DNA of 64,000 nucleotides from Shinella sp032095155 (GCF_049199905.1 NZ_JBLZPK010000024.1:62001-126000), one strand, 5' to 3'. Positions 26,180 through 35,966 are shown, counted from the stretch's first letter. Notes: generated by a model not told the origin, from the sequence alone. A program made the numbers and translations.

Positions 26180-26641
26180 ATGAAAAACCTGCAGTTCGAC
26201 ACCACCAATGCGATATGCGGCCTGACCTTTATCGCTCTCGGATGCTTCTTTATTTATCAATGCCTTAACCTGGAACTCGGCACGGCATTCCGCATGGGGC
26301 CGGGCTATTTCCCGCTTTTCCTGGCAGCTATCCTCACGCTTTTGGGTGCAATCGTTCTCGTGCAGGCAACCCGTGTTCAAGGCGAGCCGATCGGGCCGAT
26401 TGCATTGCGCGGCATGCTGTTCATTCTGCCGGCACCCGTCTTTTTCGGGCTGACGGTGCGCGGTCTCGGCTTTGTACCGTCGCTGTTCTTCGCAGCGCTC
26501 ATCGCGGCCTTCGCCTCCAGCCGGATGAAGCCCGGCATGGCGGTGGTTTTGGCGGCGGCCATCACGCTCTTTTCCGTCGCGGTGTTCAGCTATGCCCTCG
26601 GTCTGCCGTTCGAGCGGTTTGGCCCTTGGACCCGGCTCTAG
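26180..26641 (+). CDS. tctB: Tripartite tricarboxylate transporter small membrane subunit
   Basis: Small integral membrane protein of 153 residues with four hydrophobic segments (ICGLTFIALGCFFIYQCLNL; FPLFLAAILTLLGAIVLVQ; LFILPAPVFFGLTVRGLGF; AVVLAAAITLFSVAVFSYALG). The motif RMGPGYFP after the first segment is typical of TctB. ATG 26180 is preceded by GAGAAGGGG; the open frame reaches back into the hairpin but has no ribosome site. It ends 11 bases before tctA. Confidence 0.9.
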   Translation: MKNLQFDTTNAICGLTFIALGCFFIYQCLNLELGTAFRMGPGYFPLFLAAILTLLGAIVLVQATRVQGEPIGPIALRGMLFILPAPVFFGLTVRGLGFVPSLFFAALIAAFASSRMKPGMAVVLAAAITLFSVAVFSYALGLPFERFGPWTRL

Positions 26642-26652
26642 GAGGGCACACC

Positions 26653-28158
26653 ATGGATCTTATCAGCAATCTCGCACTTGGCTTTTCCACGGCCGCGTCG
26701 CCCGCGAACCTCGCCTTCTGCCTCATCGGCGTGCTTCTCGGCACGTTGATCGGCGTGCTGCCCGGCATCGGCGCCACGGCGACGATCGCGATGCTCCTGC
26801 CGATCACCTTCCAGCTAGAGCCGGTATCCTCACTGATCATGCTCGCCGGCATTTACTACGGTGCGCAATATGGCGGCTCCACCACCGCCATCCTGATCAA
26901 CATGCCCGGCGAATCCTCGTCTGCGGTGACGGCGATCGATGGATACCAGATGGCGCGCAAAGGCAGGGCAGGTGCGGCCCTCTCCATCGCGGCGCTCGGC
27001 TCGTTCTTTGCAGGCACGGTCTCCACCTTTCTCGTGGCGATCTTCGCGATCCCCTTGACGGCCATCGCGCTGAAATTCGGCGCGGCGGAGTATTTCTCGC
27101 TGATGGTTGTCGGCCTGGTTTCCTCCATTGCGCTGGCCCATGGCTCCATCGTCAAGGCGTTGGCCATGGTGGCGCTCGGCCTGCTTCTCGGCCTCGTGGG
27201 GACGGATATCTATACAGGCACGCCGCGGTTTACTTTGGGCATCCGCGAATATGCCGACGGTCTCAACTTCGTTGCCGTCGCGGTGGGCGTTTTCGGCATT
27301 GCGGAAATCCTGCGCAATCTGGAAGGCGAGAAGACCCGAACCCTGGTGATGGCGAAGGTTTCCGGCCTGTGGCCGACGAAGGACGACTTTAAACGTATGG
27401 CAGCGCCCGTGCTACGCGGCACGGTCATCGGCTCAGCCTTGGGCATCCTGCCGGGGGGAGGGGCCATCCTCGCCGCCTTTGCCTCCTATACGGTGGAAAA
27501 ACGGGTGTCCGATCATCCGGAGGAGTTCGGCCATGGAGCCATCGCCGGCGTGGCTGGGCCGGAATCGGCCAACAATGCGGGAGCGCAGACCTCATTCATC
27601 CCGTTGTTGACGTTGGGCATTCCGGCCAATCCCGTCATGGCGCTGATGGTCGGGGCGATGATCATCCAGGGGATCGTGCCCGGGCCGAATGTCGCCACCG
27701 AGCAGCCGACGCTTTTCTGGGGCATCATCGCCTCCATGTGGATCGGCAATCTGATGCTTGTGGTGCTGAACCTGCCGCTGATCGGCCTCTGGGTGAAGCT
27801 CTTGACGGTGCCCTACTACGTGCTCTTCCCGATCATCATGGCGTTCTGCTCGATCGGCGTCTACAGCGTGAACTCGAATGTTTATGACCTCTATGCCGTC
27901 GCCTTGTTCGGCCTTGGTGGTTACCTGCTGGTCAAGCTGCGTTGCGAACCCGCGCCGCTGCTGCTCGGCTTCGTGCTCGGGCCGCTGCTGGAGGAGAACC
28001 TGCGGCGCGCCATGATCCTGTCGCGGGGCGATCCCTCGACCTTCGTGACACGACCCATCAGTGCAATCCTGCTGGCGATTGCGCTTGCGGTTCTTGTCGT
28101 CGTCTTCCTGCCGTCGGTCAAAAAGAAGCGTGAAGAGGTGTTCCAGGAGGAGGACTGA
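26653..28158 (+). CDS. tctA: Tripartite tricarboxylate transporter large membrane subunit
   Basis: Permease of 501 residues with about twelve hydrophobic segments. The TctA signatures are visible as GTLIGVLPGIGATATIAMLLPIT (about 33-55), YYGAQYGGSTTAILINMPGE (about 75-95) and the mirrored half LPGGGAILAAFASYTVEK..PESANNAGAQTSFIPLLTLGIP. Length and motifs match the family. A terminator follows within 60 bases, so the transcript from tctC ends here. Confidence 0.95.
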   Translation: MDLISNLALGFSTAASPANLAFCLIGVLLGTLIGVLPGIGATATIAMLLPITFQLEPVSSLIMLAGIYYGAQYGGSTTAILINMPGESSSAVTAIDGYQMARKGRAGAALSIAALGSFFAGTVSTFLVAIFAIPLTAIALKFGAAEYFSLMVVGLVSSIALAHGSIVKALAMVALGLLLGLVGTDIYTGTPRFTLGIREYADGLNFVAVAVGVFGIAEILRNLEGEKTRTLVMAKVSGLWPTKDDFKRMAAPVLRGTVIGSALGILPGGGAILAAFASYTVEKRVSDHPEEFGHGAIAGVAGPESANNAGAQTSFIPLLTLGIPANPVMALMVGAMIIQGIVPGPNVATEQPTLFWGIIASMWIGNLMLVVLNLPLIGLWVKLLTVPYYVLFPIIMAFCSIGVYSVNSNVYDLYAVALFGLGGYLLVKLRCEPAPLLLGFVLGPLLEENLRRAMILSRGDPSTFVTRPISAILLAIALAVLVVVFLPSVKKKREEVFQEED

Positions 28159-28181
28159 GCTCGGGCATCCGGATAGAAGTG

Positions 28182-28215
28182 AGAAGGGCGGCCATGGGTC
28201 GCCCTTCTTATTTTC
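28182..28215 (+). terminator. Terminator after tctA
   Basis: AGAAGGGCG (28182-28190) and CGCCCTTCT (28200-28208) form a perfect 9-bp stem followed by TATTTTC. Confidence 0.8.
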
Positions 28216-28283
28216 GGTGATATTGCGCCGCACGCAATTTCAGGATAAAACTTGACAAAAAAATGAAGGAATAAGCATTCGGG

Positions 28284-29168
28284 ATGACATTCCAGCCGCG
28301 CATGCAAAACAGGATCGAGGGCTTTTCGGTGGTCGGCGGCCTCAACCGGCGGCACTGGAATGGCATCGTCGCCGACGTCTGGGATGTCGAATGCGCGCCG
28401 CGCGCCGGCGGCTATTATGTCGGTCAGGACCCGCGCCTGTTCGTCCTGCTCGACAAGCGCGGTCCCGGCCCTTCCCGCACCCGCCTGGCACCGGGAGGCA
28501 TTGAGACCGTTGGCGATTGGGCAAGTCGCCCGATTTCCTATATCCCCGCCAATTTCGAGCTCTGGGCGGATCTCGCCGACCACCGTTTCATGCGCCATCT
28601 CGACCTGCATTTCGACGTCGAGACCATCAGCCGGCGGCTCGCCGAGGATCTCGATTCCGAGCGCCTGCTGACGCCGCAGCTGTTCTTTGCCGACGCGAAA
28701 GTGCTGTCCCTGGCGCAATTGATCGCCGCGGAGATCACCAACCCGCAGCCTTTGCATGATCTCTATGGCGACGGTCTGTCCCTTGCGCTGATCATCGACG
28801 TCATGAAGTTTGCCAAGGCACCCGGCCGTAAACGCAGCAAACTTGCCGGCTGGCAACTGCGTCGCGCGACGGACTTCATTGAAGAAAACTGCTTGCGCAA
28901 TATCCGGCTCGAAGAAATTGCCAGCCTGATTGGTCTCTCGCAGTCCCATTTCAGTCACGCCTTCAAGGCGTCGACCGGCGTCGCGCCGCATCAATGGCAG
29001 GTGAATGCGCGCCTCCGGCACGCCAAACAGTTGATTCTGAAGGGTGAACAGTCCCTGACGGAAATCGCTGCCGACGCCGGATTCGCTGATCAGGCGCATT
29101 TCACCCGTGTCTTCCGCAAGAATTTCGGAACGACGCCCGCTCATTGGCAGAAAGCGAATGTCGGCTGA
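28284..29168 (+). CDS. AraC-family transcriptional regulator
   Basis: Protein of 294 residues. The N-terminal 180 residues form an unassigned sensor region, and the C-terminal part (about 190-290) has two helix-turn-helices: IRLEEIASLIGLSQSHFSHAFKASTG and LTEIAADAGFADQAHFTRVFRKNFGTTPAHW. It precedes a siderophore-type TonB receptor on the same strand, which resembles arrangements where an AraC protein activates the receptor when the siderophore is present. The effector is unknown. TTGACA at 28252-28257 is too near the start to be a safe promoter call. Confidence 0.88.
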   Translation: MTFQPRMQNRIEGFSVVGGLNRRHWNGIVADVWDVECAPRAGGYYVGQDPRLFVLLDKRGPGPSRTRLAPGGIETVGDWASRPISYIPANFELWADLADHRFMRHLDLHFDVETISRRLAEDLDSERLLTPQLFFADAKVLSLAQLIAAEITNPQPLHDLYGDGLSLALIIDVMKFAKAPGRKRSKLAGWQLRRATDFIEENCLRNIRLEEIASLIGLSQSHFSHAFKASTGVAPHQWQVNARLRHAKQLILKGEQSLTEIAADAGFADQAHFTRVFRKNFGTTPAHWQKANVG

Positions 29169-29321
29169 AGCGGCCTGTGGGCGAATCTTCGCTGCCGGGA
29201 AAATTGCCCAAAAACGTTCAATTTTCGCGGAATGGGACAATCCCAATCGTTAAAACTGAGTTAATCACTCATCTTATCGTGGCCGGCCCGGAGAGGGGAC
29301 GGCGTGAGTGGGGTGTCTGTA

Positions 29322-31523
29322 ATGATCAAGAAAATCAACAATCCGCATGCTTTGAAAATGGCTCTGGCCTGCGGAACGGCTGCTATCGCCTTGCTGGCGT
29401 CGTCGCCCTCTTACGCGCAGGATGCGGCAGGCGTGACCCGTCTTGAAGAGGTTCGCGTCGAGCAGGGGGAGGCGGTGGGCGACACCAAGGGTACCGATCC
29501 GGTCAAGGGCATCGTCGCGAAATCGACCCGGAGCGGCACGAAATCGACGACAGCGCTCAACGAAGTTCCCCAATCTGTGACCGTTGTCGGCCGCGAACAG
29601 ATCGACGACCAGAGCCCACAGAAGATCGATGAGGCTCTGCGCTACGTGGCAGGTGTCACCACGTCGACCTACGGCACGGACGCCGACACGGACTGGTTCT
29701 TCATTCGTGGCTTCCAGGCCGAGCAGACGGGAGTGTTCCTCGATGGTCTCTCGCTTTTCCAGACGGGCTTCGGCACCTTCCTCGTCGATCCGTTCTTCCT
29801 CGAGCGCATCGAGGTGATCAAAGGTCCGAGCTCCGTGCTTTATGGCAGCGGGAACCCGGGCGGCTTTGTCAACATGATCAGCAAGCGCCCGACCGATGAG
29901 CCGCTTCGTTATGTTGAAACCGGCATCAACAGTTTTGGTAACGGTTATCTCGGCCTCGACTTCAGCGACAAGCTCGGCAGCAGCGACATCTTGAGCTATC
30001 GGGTTACCGGAAAACTTTCCGGCGGCGGCTGGGAAACCGACCACGCGAAGGATTTCCGCGGCACGATCGCCCCTAGCCTGACCTGGAGCCCCGACGATTC
30101 CACCAGCCTGACGATCCTGAGCTCCTACCAGAACATCGACCTGACGCACACCAGCACAGGCTTCCTGCCCTATGTCGGGACAGTCGCCGACTCGCCGAAC
30201 TTCGGACGGATCCCGCGGGATTTCTTCTATGGCGATGAGGACTTCGACACCTATGAACGCCAGCAGGCGATGATCGGCTACGAGTTCGAGCACACGTTCG
30301 ACAACAGCTGGACGGTTCGCCAGAACGTTCGCTACGCGAATGTCTCACTGAAGGAGGATGCGCTTTACGCCAATGGCGCATCGTTCGCCGATCCGACCAA
30401 GATCGCCCGCTACCGTTTTGCACACGATACCGATGTCGGGCTGCTGACGGTCGACAACCAGCTTGAGGGCAAATTTGCAACCGGTGGACTCGAGCACACG
30501 CTGCTCGTCGGTCTGGACTACCGGCATTACGATATCGACCAGGTTCAGGCGACAGGGGGCTTTGTTCCCGGCGATCTGGACATTGATCCGCAAGATCCGG
30601 TTTACGGCAATGTCGATCTGCCGGACCTTTTCGATCCTTATGCGGATAACGAATTCAAGCGTGATCAGCTCGGCATTTATGCACAGGACCAGATCAAGTT
30701 CGGCGGCGGTTGGGTTGCAACGCTGAACGGGCGCTACGATTTCGTCTCCACGAAAATCGACGATCGGACAGCGGCGGCTCTCGGCTCTACCGACACCGAC
30801 AACAGCAAGTTCACATGGCGGGCGGCGCTCGCCTATGAATTTGACAACGGTCTCACGCCTTACGTCAGCTATTCGACGTCCTTCAATCCGGCGACGTCGG
30901 TCGATCCGGTGAATGGCCTGCCGGATCCGGATGTGGGCAAACAATGGGAAGCGGGCGTAAAGTACCAGCCCGACTTCATGGATGCCCTTATTACTGCAGC
31001 CTATTTCGACATAACGCGGGAGAATGTCGTCAAGTCCGAATTCGTCGGCGGTATGAGCCGCTACTATGCGATCGGCGAAGTGGAAGCGCGTGGCTTTGAA
31101 GCCTCCGCGCAGGCGAATGTAACCGAGGGTCTCAAGGCCATTGCCGCCTTTACCTATATCGACATGGACGTCGTCAAGGACCTTCGGCCGGAACTGGTGG
31201 GTAACACGCCCGTTCAGGTTCCGGACCTGACCGCATCCTTCTGGCTCGACTATGCCTTCCAGAGCGATGCGCTCAGCGGCCTGAGCGTTGCGGCCGGTGT
31301 GCGCCATGTCGGCAAGTCCTGGGCAAACGATGCCAATACGTTGAAGGTGCCTGCCGCCACGCTCGTGGATGCGGCGATCCGCTATGAAAAGGACAATTGG
31401 TCTGTTGCGCTCAATGCCTCCAACCTGTTCGACAAGCGGTATGTCGCATCGTGCCAGAGTGAATCGAGTTGCGGCTACGGCGCAGGCCGCACGTTCATGC
31501 TCAAGGCAAGCACGTCGTTCTGA
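29322..31523 (+). CDS. TonB-dependent siderophore receptor
   Basis: Outer-membrane receptor of about 733 residues. A signal peptide (MALACGTAAIALLASSPSYAQ region) is followed by a TonB-box-like LEEVRV, a plug domain (NEVPQSVTVVGREQIDDQSPQKIDEALRYVAGV; IEVIKGPSSVLYGSGNPGGFVNMISKRP) and a 22-strand barrel ending in aromatic KASTSF. The plug matches the FhuA/FoxA hydroxamate-siderophore group, but the ligand is not certain. ATG 29322 was preferred over GTG 29304. The 153-base gap upstream holds a TGGGA-CAA-TCCCA dyad at 29233-29245, a possible regulator site. Confidence 0.93.
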   Translation: MIKKINNPHALKMALACGTAAIALLASSPSYAQDAAGVTRLEEVRVEQGEAVGDTKGTDPVKGIVAKSTRSGTKSTTALNEVPQSVTVVGREQIDDQSPQKIDEALRYVAGVTTSTYGTDADTDWFFIRGFQAEQTGVFLDGLSLFQTGFGTFLVDPFFLERIEVIKGPSSVLYGSGNPGGFVNMISKRPTDEPLRYVETGINSFGNGYLGLDFSDKLGSSDILSYRVTGKLSGGGWETDHAKDFRGTIAPSLTWSPDDSTSLTILSSYQNIDLTHTSTGFLPYVGTVADSPNFGRIPRDFFYGDEDFDTYERQQAMIGYEFEHTFDNSWTVRQNVRYANVSLKEDALYANGASFADPTKIARYRFAHDTDVGLLTVDNQLEGKFATGGLEHTLLVGLDYRHYDIDQVQATGGFVPGDLDIDPQDPVYGNVDLPDLFDPYADNEFKRDQLGIYAQDQIKFGGGWVATLNGRYDFVSTKIDDRTAAALGSTDTDNSKFTWRAALAYEFDNGLTPYVSYSTSFNPATSVDPVNGLPDPDVGKQWEAGVKYQPDFMDALITAAYFDITRENVVKSEFVGGMSRYYAIGEVEARGFEASAQANVTEGLKAIAAFTYIDMDVVKDLRPELVGNTPVQVPDLTASFWLDYAFQSDALSGLSVAAGVRHVGKSWANDANTLKVPAATLVDAAIRYEKDNWSVALNASNLFDKRYVASCQSESSCGYGAGRTFMLKASTSF

Positions 31524-31549
31524 TCGTGCGCACAGCCTGAACAACACGA

Positions 31550-31578
31550 AACCCGGCGAATCAATCGCCGGGTTTTTT
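31550..31578 (+). terminator. Terminator after the TonB receptor
   Basis: AACCCGGCGA (31550-31559) and TCGCCGGGTT (31565-31574) form a perfect 10-bp stem followed by a T run. Confidence 0.9.
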
Positions 31579-31595
31579 AGTTTACTGCAGGCAAC

Positions 31596-32357
31596 TTAGC
31601 GGGCGAGGTTGACGGTGACGCCCGCCGTCTTCAGCGCCGCCGCGACATCGCGGGGCGGGGCCTTGTCGGTGTAGAGGTCGGTAAGGGCGGAGAAGTCGCA
31701 GACGCGCACCAGACCCTGCCGGCCGAACTTCGTGTGGTCGGTCACGACGACGGCGCGGCGACCCTGCGCCACCACGGCGCGGGCGAATTCGGCCTCTTCC
31801 AGATCGTAGTCCATGATGCCGATCGTGGCATCGATCGCGCCCGTCGAGATGACGGCATGGCCGACGGTGAAATGGCTGATGAACTCGATAGCCGAAATAC
31901 CGAAGGCCGCACCGTTGTCGCTGCGCAGCTCGCCGCCTGCCATATAGACGCGGTTGTCGTTGACGGTCGAAAGCGTGCGGGCGATATCCGAGGAATTGGT
32001 CACCACCGTCAGCCGCCTGTGGCCGAGCAGTTCGCGGGCGAGATAGCTTGTCGTCGTTCCCGTATCCAGCATGATCGAATCGCCATCGCGGATCGTCGCG
32101 GCGACCGCGATGGCGATCGCCTTCTTCGCATCGCTGTTTTCGCGCATACGCTTTTCGAACGGTGCCTCGCCGAGCAGGGAGGGCAAGGCGACCGCACCGT
32201 GCATTTTCACGACAGCGCCGTTGGTCGTCAGCGGCTTGATATCCCGCCGCACGGTTTCCAGGGACACGTCGAGCTTTTTGGCGAGGTCGGCGATCGTCAC
32301 CGTGCCGTCCTGCTGGAGAAGGCGGAGGATATCGTTGTGGCGCTTGGAGTGGTTCAT
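31596..32357 (-). CDS. DeoR/GlpR-family transcriptional repressor
   Basis: Regulator of 253 residues. The N-terminal DeoR helix-turn-helix is clear (NDILRLLQQDGTVTIADLAKKLDVSLETVRRDIKPL), and the C-terminal sugar-phosphate-isomerase-like sensor carries DGDSIMLDTGTTTSYLAREL and VISTGAIDATIGIMDYDLEEAEFAR. It is divergent from a phosphotransferase and flavoenzyme pair and probably represses it; DeoR proteins usually respond to phosphorylated intermediates. The 227-base shared region contains A-rich stretches but no obvious palindrome. Confidence 0.9.
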   Translation of the reverse strand: MNHSKRHNDILRLLQQDGTVTIADLAKKLDVSLETVRRDIKPLTTNGAVVKMHGAVALPSLLGEAPFEKRMRENSDAKKAIAIAVAATIRDGDSIMLDTGTTTSYLARELLGHRRLTVVTNSSDIARTLSTVNDNRVYMAGGELRSDNGAAFGISAIEFISHFTVGHAVISTGAIDATIGIMDYDLEEAEFARAVVAQGRRAVVVTDHTKFGRQGLVRVCDFSALTDLYTDKAPPRDVAAALKTAGVTVNLAR

Positions 32358-32463
32358 GTCTTCTGGCCCGCGGAGACGTTTATCCTTTCATAATCGCACC
32401 GGAGCGATCTGGCAAGAAAGCGGCAAAAGCAGTCACAAAAACAGAAAAAGCCACATTTCAGGA

Positions 32464-32492
32464 TTGACACCCGGTTTCATCCTGCATGAGAT
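32464..32492 (+). promoter_or_regulatory. Candidate sigma-70 promoter for the phosphotransferase operon
   Basis: TTGACA (32464-32469), a 17-base spacer and TGAGAT (32487-32492). The -35 is perfect, the -10 poor. It lies about 95 bases before the chosen start at 32585. Confidence 0.4.
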
Positions 32493-32584
32493 TGCCAACC
32501 GAAGCGACCAATAAGGCCAAAGGGAACGGCGCTTCGGGACGGTTTGCGGCAGAAGTCCGTGACACCATTGGGGGGAGGGCGTTG

Positions 32585-33496
32585 ATGGACGGTCACATCG
32601 AGCTCAGCCGCGCCGTGGAAGATCGCATTCGTGCGATGCCATGCTGGCAGGGCCGGATCACGATTGCGCCGCTGAAGGGCGGCATCAGCAACGAGAGCTA
32701 TGTCGTCAGCGACGGCGCGGGGCGCCATGTCGTGCGTTTCGGCAAGGATTATCCCTTCCATCATGTCTTCCGCGATCGCGAGCTGATGACGGCACGGGCG
32801 GCCCATGCAGCAGGCTTCGGGCCGGAGGTGCGCTATGCGGAGCCCGGCATCATGGTCTCGGCCTATCTCGGCGCGAAAACCTTCGGGGCAGGGGATGTGG
32901 CGGGCGAGCGCCGGCGCGTCGCCGATCTCCTCCGCCGCTTTCACACACAGATGCCGGCCGAAATCAGCGGCGCGGCCTTCCTGTTCTGGCCCTTCCACGT
33001 GGTGCGCGACTATGCGCGCACGCTGAAGGCCGGAAATGGCCGCATGGTGCCGCATCTGCCCGCCTATATCGCACTGGCCGATGAGTTGGAGGTGGCGCAA
33101 GCGGCCTTGCCCATCGTCTTCGGTCACAACGATCTTTTGCCGGCTAATATTCTCGATGACGGCCAAAAACTCTGGCTGATCGACTTCGAATATGCCGGCT
33201 TCTCCACCGCCATGTTCGATCTCGCCGGCACTACCTCCAATGCCGGGCTTTCGCCCGACGAGGCGGAGGATTTCCTCGACGCCTATTTCGGCGGCGCGCC
33301 GGACCCGGCGATCCGCCGCTCGCACGCCGCCATGCAATGCGCCTCGCTGCTGCGCGAGGCGATGTGGAGCATGGTCTCCGAGCTGCACCTCACCGCGCCC
33401 GGCGCCGACTATGTCGGCTACACCGCTGATAATCTCGACCGCCTCGACAAGGCGCTCTACCACTACAGAACCTTATACGGGAAACCTAAGACATGA
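32585..33496 (+). CDS. Choline-kinase-like phosphotransferase
   Basis: APH/choline-kinase-fold protein of 303 residues. The catalytic loop FGHNDLLPANIL (HxDxxxxN) and the metal motif LIDFEYAG are intact, and GGISNESYVV fits the nucleotide loop. The likely activity is ATP-dependent phosphorylation of an amino alcohol such as choline or a relative. ATG 32585 has GGGGAGG nine bases upstream; the longer open frame from 32486 would overlap the candidate promoter. Its stop overlaps the next ATG, so the two proteins probably act in one pathway. Confidence 0.85.
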   Translation: MDGHIELSRAVEDRIRAMPCWQGRITIAPLKGGISNESYVVSDGAGRHVVRFGKDYPFHHVFRDRELMTARAAHAAGFGPEVRYAEPGIMVSAYLGAKTFGAGDVAGERRRVADLLRRFHTQMPAEISGAAFLFWPFHVVRDYARTLKAGNGRMVPHLPAYIALADELEVAQAALPIVFGHNDLLPANILDDGQKLWLIDFEYAGFSTAMFDLAGTTSNAGLSPDEAEDFLDAYFGGAPDPAIRRSHAAMQCASLLREAMWSMVSELHLTAPGADYVGYTADNLDRLDKALYHYRTLYGKPKT

Positions 33497-35934
33497 CCCT
33501 GCCATCCCATGCCGAGATCGTTGTCATCGGCGGCGGCATCATCGGCTGCTCGACGGCCTATCACCTGGCGCGCGACCACAAGGCAGATGTTGTCCTCCTC
33601 GAGCAGAGCACGTTGACCTCGGGCTCAACCTGGCATGCCGCCGGCCTCGTCGGCCAGCTGCGCTCCTCGGCCTCGATCACTCGCGTGCTAAAATACTCCG
33701 TCGATCTCTACAAGGGCCTGGAGGCCGAGACCGGCCTTGCCACCGGCTGGAAGATGAGCGGTTGCCTGCGCCTTGCCACCAACCAGGACCGTTGGACCGA
33801 ATTCCGCCGCCTCGCCACGACAGCCAAGAGCTTCGGCATGGACATGCACCTGCTGACGCCGCAGGAGGTGAAAGCGATGTGGCCGCTGATGGAGGTGGGT
33901 GATCTCGTCGGTGCCAGCTGGCTGCCGACGGACGGGCAGGCAAGCCCCTCCGACATCACCCAGTCGCTCGCCAAGGGCGCCCGCATGCATGGCGCCAGGA
34001 TCGTCGAGAACGTGCGCGTCACGGGCTTCGACATGGAGGACGGGCGCATCAGGTGCGTGCGCACGACGCTCGGCGATATCGCTTGCGAAAAGGTCGTCAA
34101 CTGCGCCGGCCAATGGGCGCGGCAGGTGGGGGCGATGGCGGGCATCAACGTGCCGCTGCAGCCGGTCAAGCACCAGTATATCATCACGGAAAAGGTGCCG
34201 GGCCTCTCGACGGATGCGCCGACGATCCGCGACCCGGATCGCCGGACCTATTTCAAGGAGGAGGTCGGCGGCCTCGTCATGGGCGGCTACGAGCCGAACC
34301 CGCAGTCCTGGACGACCGGCGACGTGCCGGACGAATGGGCCTTCCGCCTGTTCGACGACGATTTCGACCATTTCGAGCAGCACATGGTCGAGGCGATCGC
34401 CCGCGTGCCGGCACTGGAGAAGGTCGGCGTGAAGCAGATGATCAACGGTCCCGAGAGTTTTACGCCCGACGGCAATTTCATTCTCGGCGTTGCGCCGGAA
34501 TGCAAGAACATGTTCGTGGGCGCGGGCTTCAATGCCTTCGGCATCGCCTCCGGCGGCGGGGCAGGGTGGGTGCTGGCACAGTGGGTCGTCGATGGCGAAG
34601 CGCCGCTCGATCTCTGGGTGGTGGACATCAGGCGTTTCGCCGGCATGCACCGGGATCGCCAATGGGTGCTCGACCGCACGCTGGAGGCCTATGGCAAGCA
34701 CTACACGATCGGCTTCCCGCACGAGGAATATGAAAGCGGCCGCCCGCGCGTCGTCTCGCCGCTCTATGAGCGCCTGAAGGCGTATGGTGCGGTGTTCGGC
34801 TCGAAGCTCGGCTGGGAGCGGCCGAACTGGTTCGCGCCTGAGGGTGTGGAGCCCAAGGATATCTATTCCATGGGCCGGCAGAACTGGTTTGCCGCCGTCG
34901 GCGACGAGCACCGCCATGTGCGCGAGGCCGTCGGCATCTTCGACCAGTCCTCCTTCGCCAAATACGAGATGACGGGACCGGATGCGCTGAAGGCGCTCGA
35001 CTGGATCTGCGCCAACGATGTCGGCAAGCCGGCGGGGCGGCTCACCTATACCCAGCTTCTCAACAGCCGCGGCGGCATCGAGGCGGACCTGACGGTGGCG
35101 CGTCTTGCGGAGGAAAAATTCTACATCGTCACGGGCACCGGTTTTCGCACCCACGATCTCGGCTGGATCGAGGACCATATCCCCGAAGGTCTCGACGTGA
35201 CCCTGCGCGATGTCACGGAGGATTTCGGCACACTCTCGCTGATGGGGCCTAAGGCACGCGACGTGCTCGCCGCCGTCACCGATGCGGATGTCTCCAACGC
35301 CGCCTTCCCCTTCGGCCATGTGCGGGAAATAACGATTGCCGGCCACACCGTCCGGGCGCTGCGCGTCACCTATGTCGGCGAACTCGGCTGGGAGCTGCAT
35401 GTGCCGATCACGGCCATCGGAACGGTCTTCGATGCGCTGATGGCAGTGGGCGCACCGCACGATATCCGCCCTGTGGGCTACCGCGCATTGGAATCGTTGC
35501 GCCTCGAAAAGGGGTATCGCGCCTGGGGTTCGGATATCACGCCGAACGACACGCCCTTCGATGCAGGCCTCGGCTGGGCGGTGAAGCTGCGCAAGAACAC
35601 CGACTTCCTCGGCCGCCGTGCCCTTGAAGCCGCCCAGGGTGAACCGCGCAAGAAGGCTTTCGCGGGTTTCACGGTGGATGATCCCGACATCGTGCTGGTC
35701 GGTCGCGAGACGATCCTGCGCAACGGCGAGCCCGTCGGCTACCTCACCAGCGGTGGCTACGGCTACACGCTGGGCCGGAATGTCGGCTACGGCTATGTGC
35801 GCCGCGCGGATGGCGTCGACGACGCATTTCTAGGCGATGGCGACTACGAGCTCGTCGTCGCCATGGAACGCACGCCCGCGAAGATCCATCTCGAACCGCT
35901 CTACGACCCCGCGGCCACGCGGGTGAAGGCCTGA
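33493..35934 (+). CDS. FAD-dependent oxidoreductase with GcvT domains, dimethylglycine/sarcosine dehydrogenase-like
   Basis: Flavoenzyme of 813 residues. The N-terminal DAO domain has the dinucleotide motif VVIGGGIIGCSTAYHLA and STWHAAG, in which His48 corresponds to the covalent FAD histidine of mammalian dimethylglycine and sarcosine dehydrogenases. A linker domain (about 375-430) leads to the folate-binding GcvT region (about 430-800; LLNSRGGIEADLTVARL, YVGELGWELHVP, RALESLRLEKGYRAWGSDI). It likely oxidatively demethylates an N-methyl amine to a tetrahydrofolate-bound one-carbon unit; the exact substrate is unproven. Confidence 0.88.
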   Translation: MTLPSHAEIVVIGGGIIGCSTAYHLARDHKADVVLLEQSTLTSGSTWHAAGLVGQLRSSASITRVLKYSVDLYKGLEAETGLATGWKMSGCLRLATNQDRWTEFRRLATTAKSFGMDMHLLTPQEVKAMWPLMEVGDLVGASWLPTDGQASPSDITQSLAKGARMHGARIVENVRVTGFDMEDGRIRCVRTTLGDIACEKVVNCAGQWARQVGAMAGINVPLQPVKHQYIITEKVPGLSTDAPTIRDPDRRTYFKEEVGGLVMGGYEPNPQSWTTGDVPDEWAFRLFDDDFDHFEQHMVEAIARVPALEKVGVKQMINGPESFTPDGNFILGVAPECKNMFVGAGFNAFGIASGGGAGWVLAQWVVDGEAPLDLWVVDIRRFAGMHRDRQWVLDRTLEAYGKHYTIGFPHEEYESGRPRVVSPLYERLKAYGAVFGSKLGWERPNWFAPEGVEPKDIYSMGRQNWFAAVGDEHRHVREAVGIFDQSSFAKYEMTGPDALKALDWICANDVGKPAGRLTYTQLLNSRGGIEADLTVARLAEEKFYIVTGTGFRTHDLGWIEDHIPEGLDVTLRDVTEDFGTLSLMGPKARDVLAAVTDADVSNAAFPFGHVREITIAGHTVRALRVTYVGELGWELHVPITAIGTVFDALMAVGAPHDIRPVGYRALESLRLEKGYRAWGSDITPNDTPFDAGLGWAVKLRKNTDFLGRRALEAAQGEPRKKAFAGFTVDDPDIVLVGRETILRNGEPVGYLTSGGYGYTLGRNVGYGYVRRADGVDDAFLGDGDYELVVAMERTPAKIHLEPLYDPAATRVKA

Positions 35935-35941
35935 CATGCGA

Positions 35942-35966
35942 GGGAGGGCGGAAGTGCCCTCCTTTG
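35942..35966 (+). terminator. Possible terminator after the dehydrogenase gene
   Basis: GGAGGGC (35943-35949) and GCCCTCC (35956-35962) form a 7-bp stem followed by only TTT. The remainder of the 413-base gap to 36347 holds operator-like boxes and a structured leader, described separately. Confidence 0.5.

Noticed and set aside
28252..28283. TTGACA at 28252-28257 as the promoter of the AraC gene
   Set aside because: A start at the usual distance would fall on or after the ATG at 28284, so it would need a leaderless message or a later start codon.
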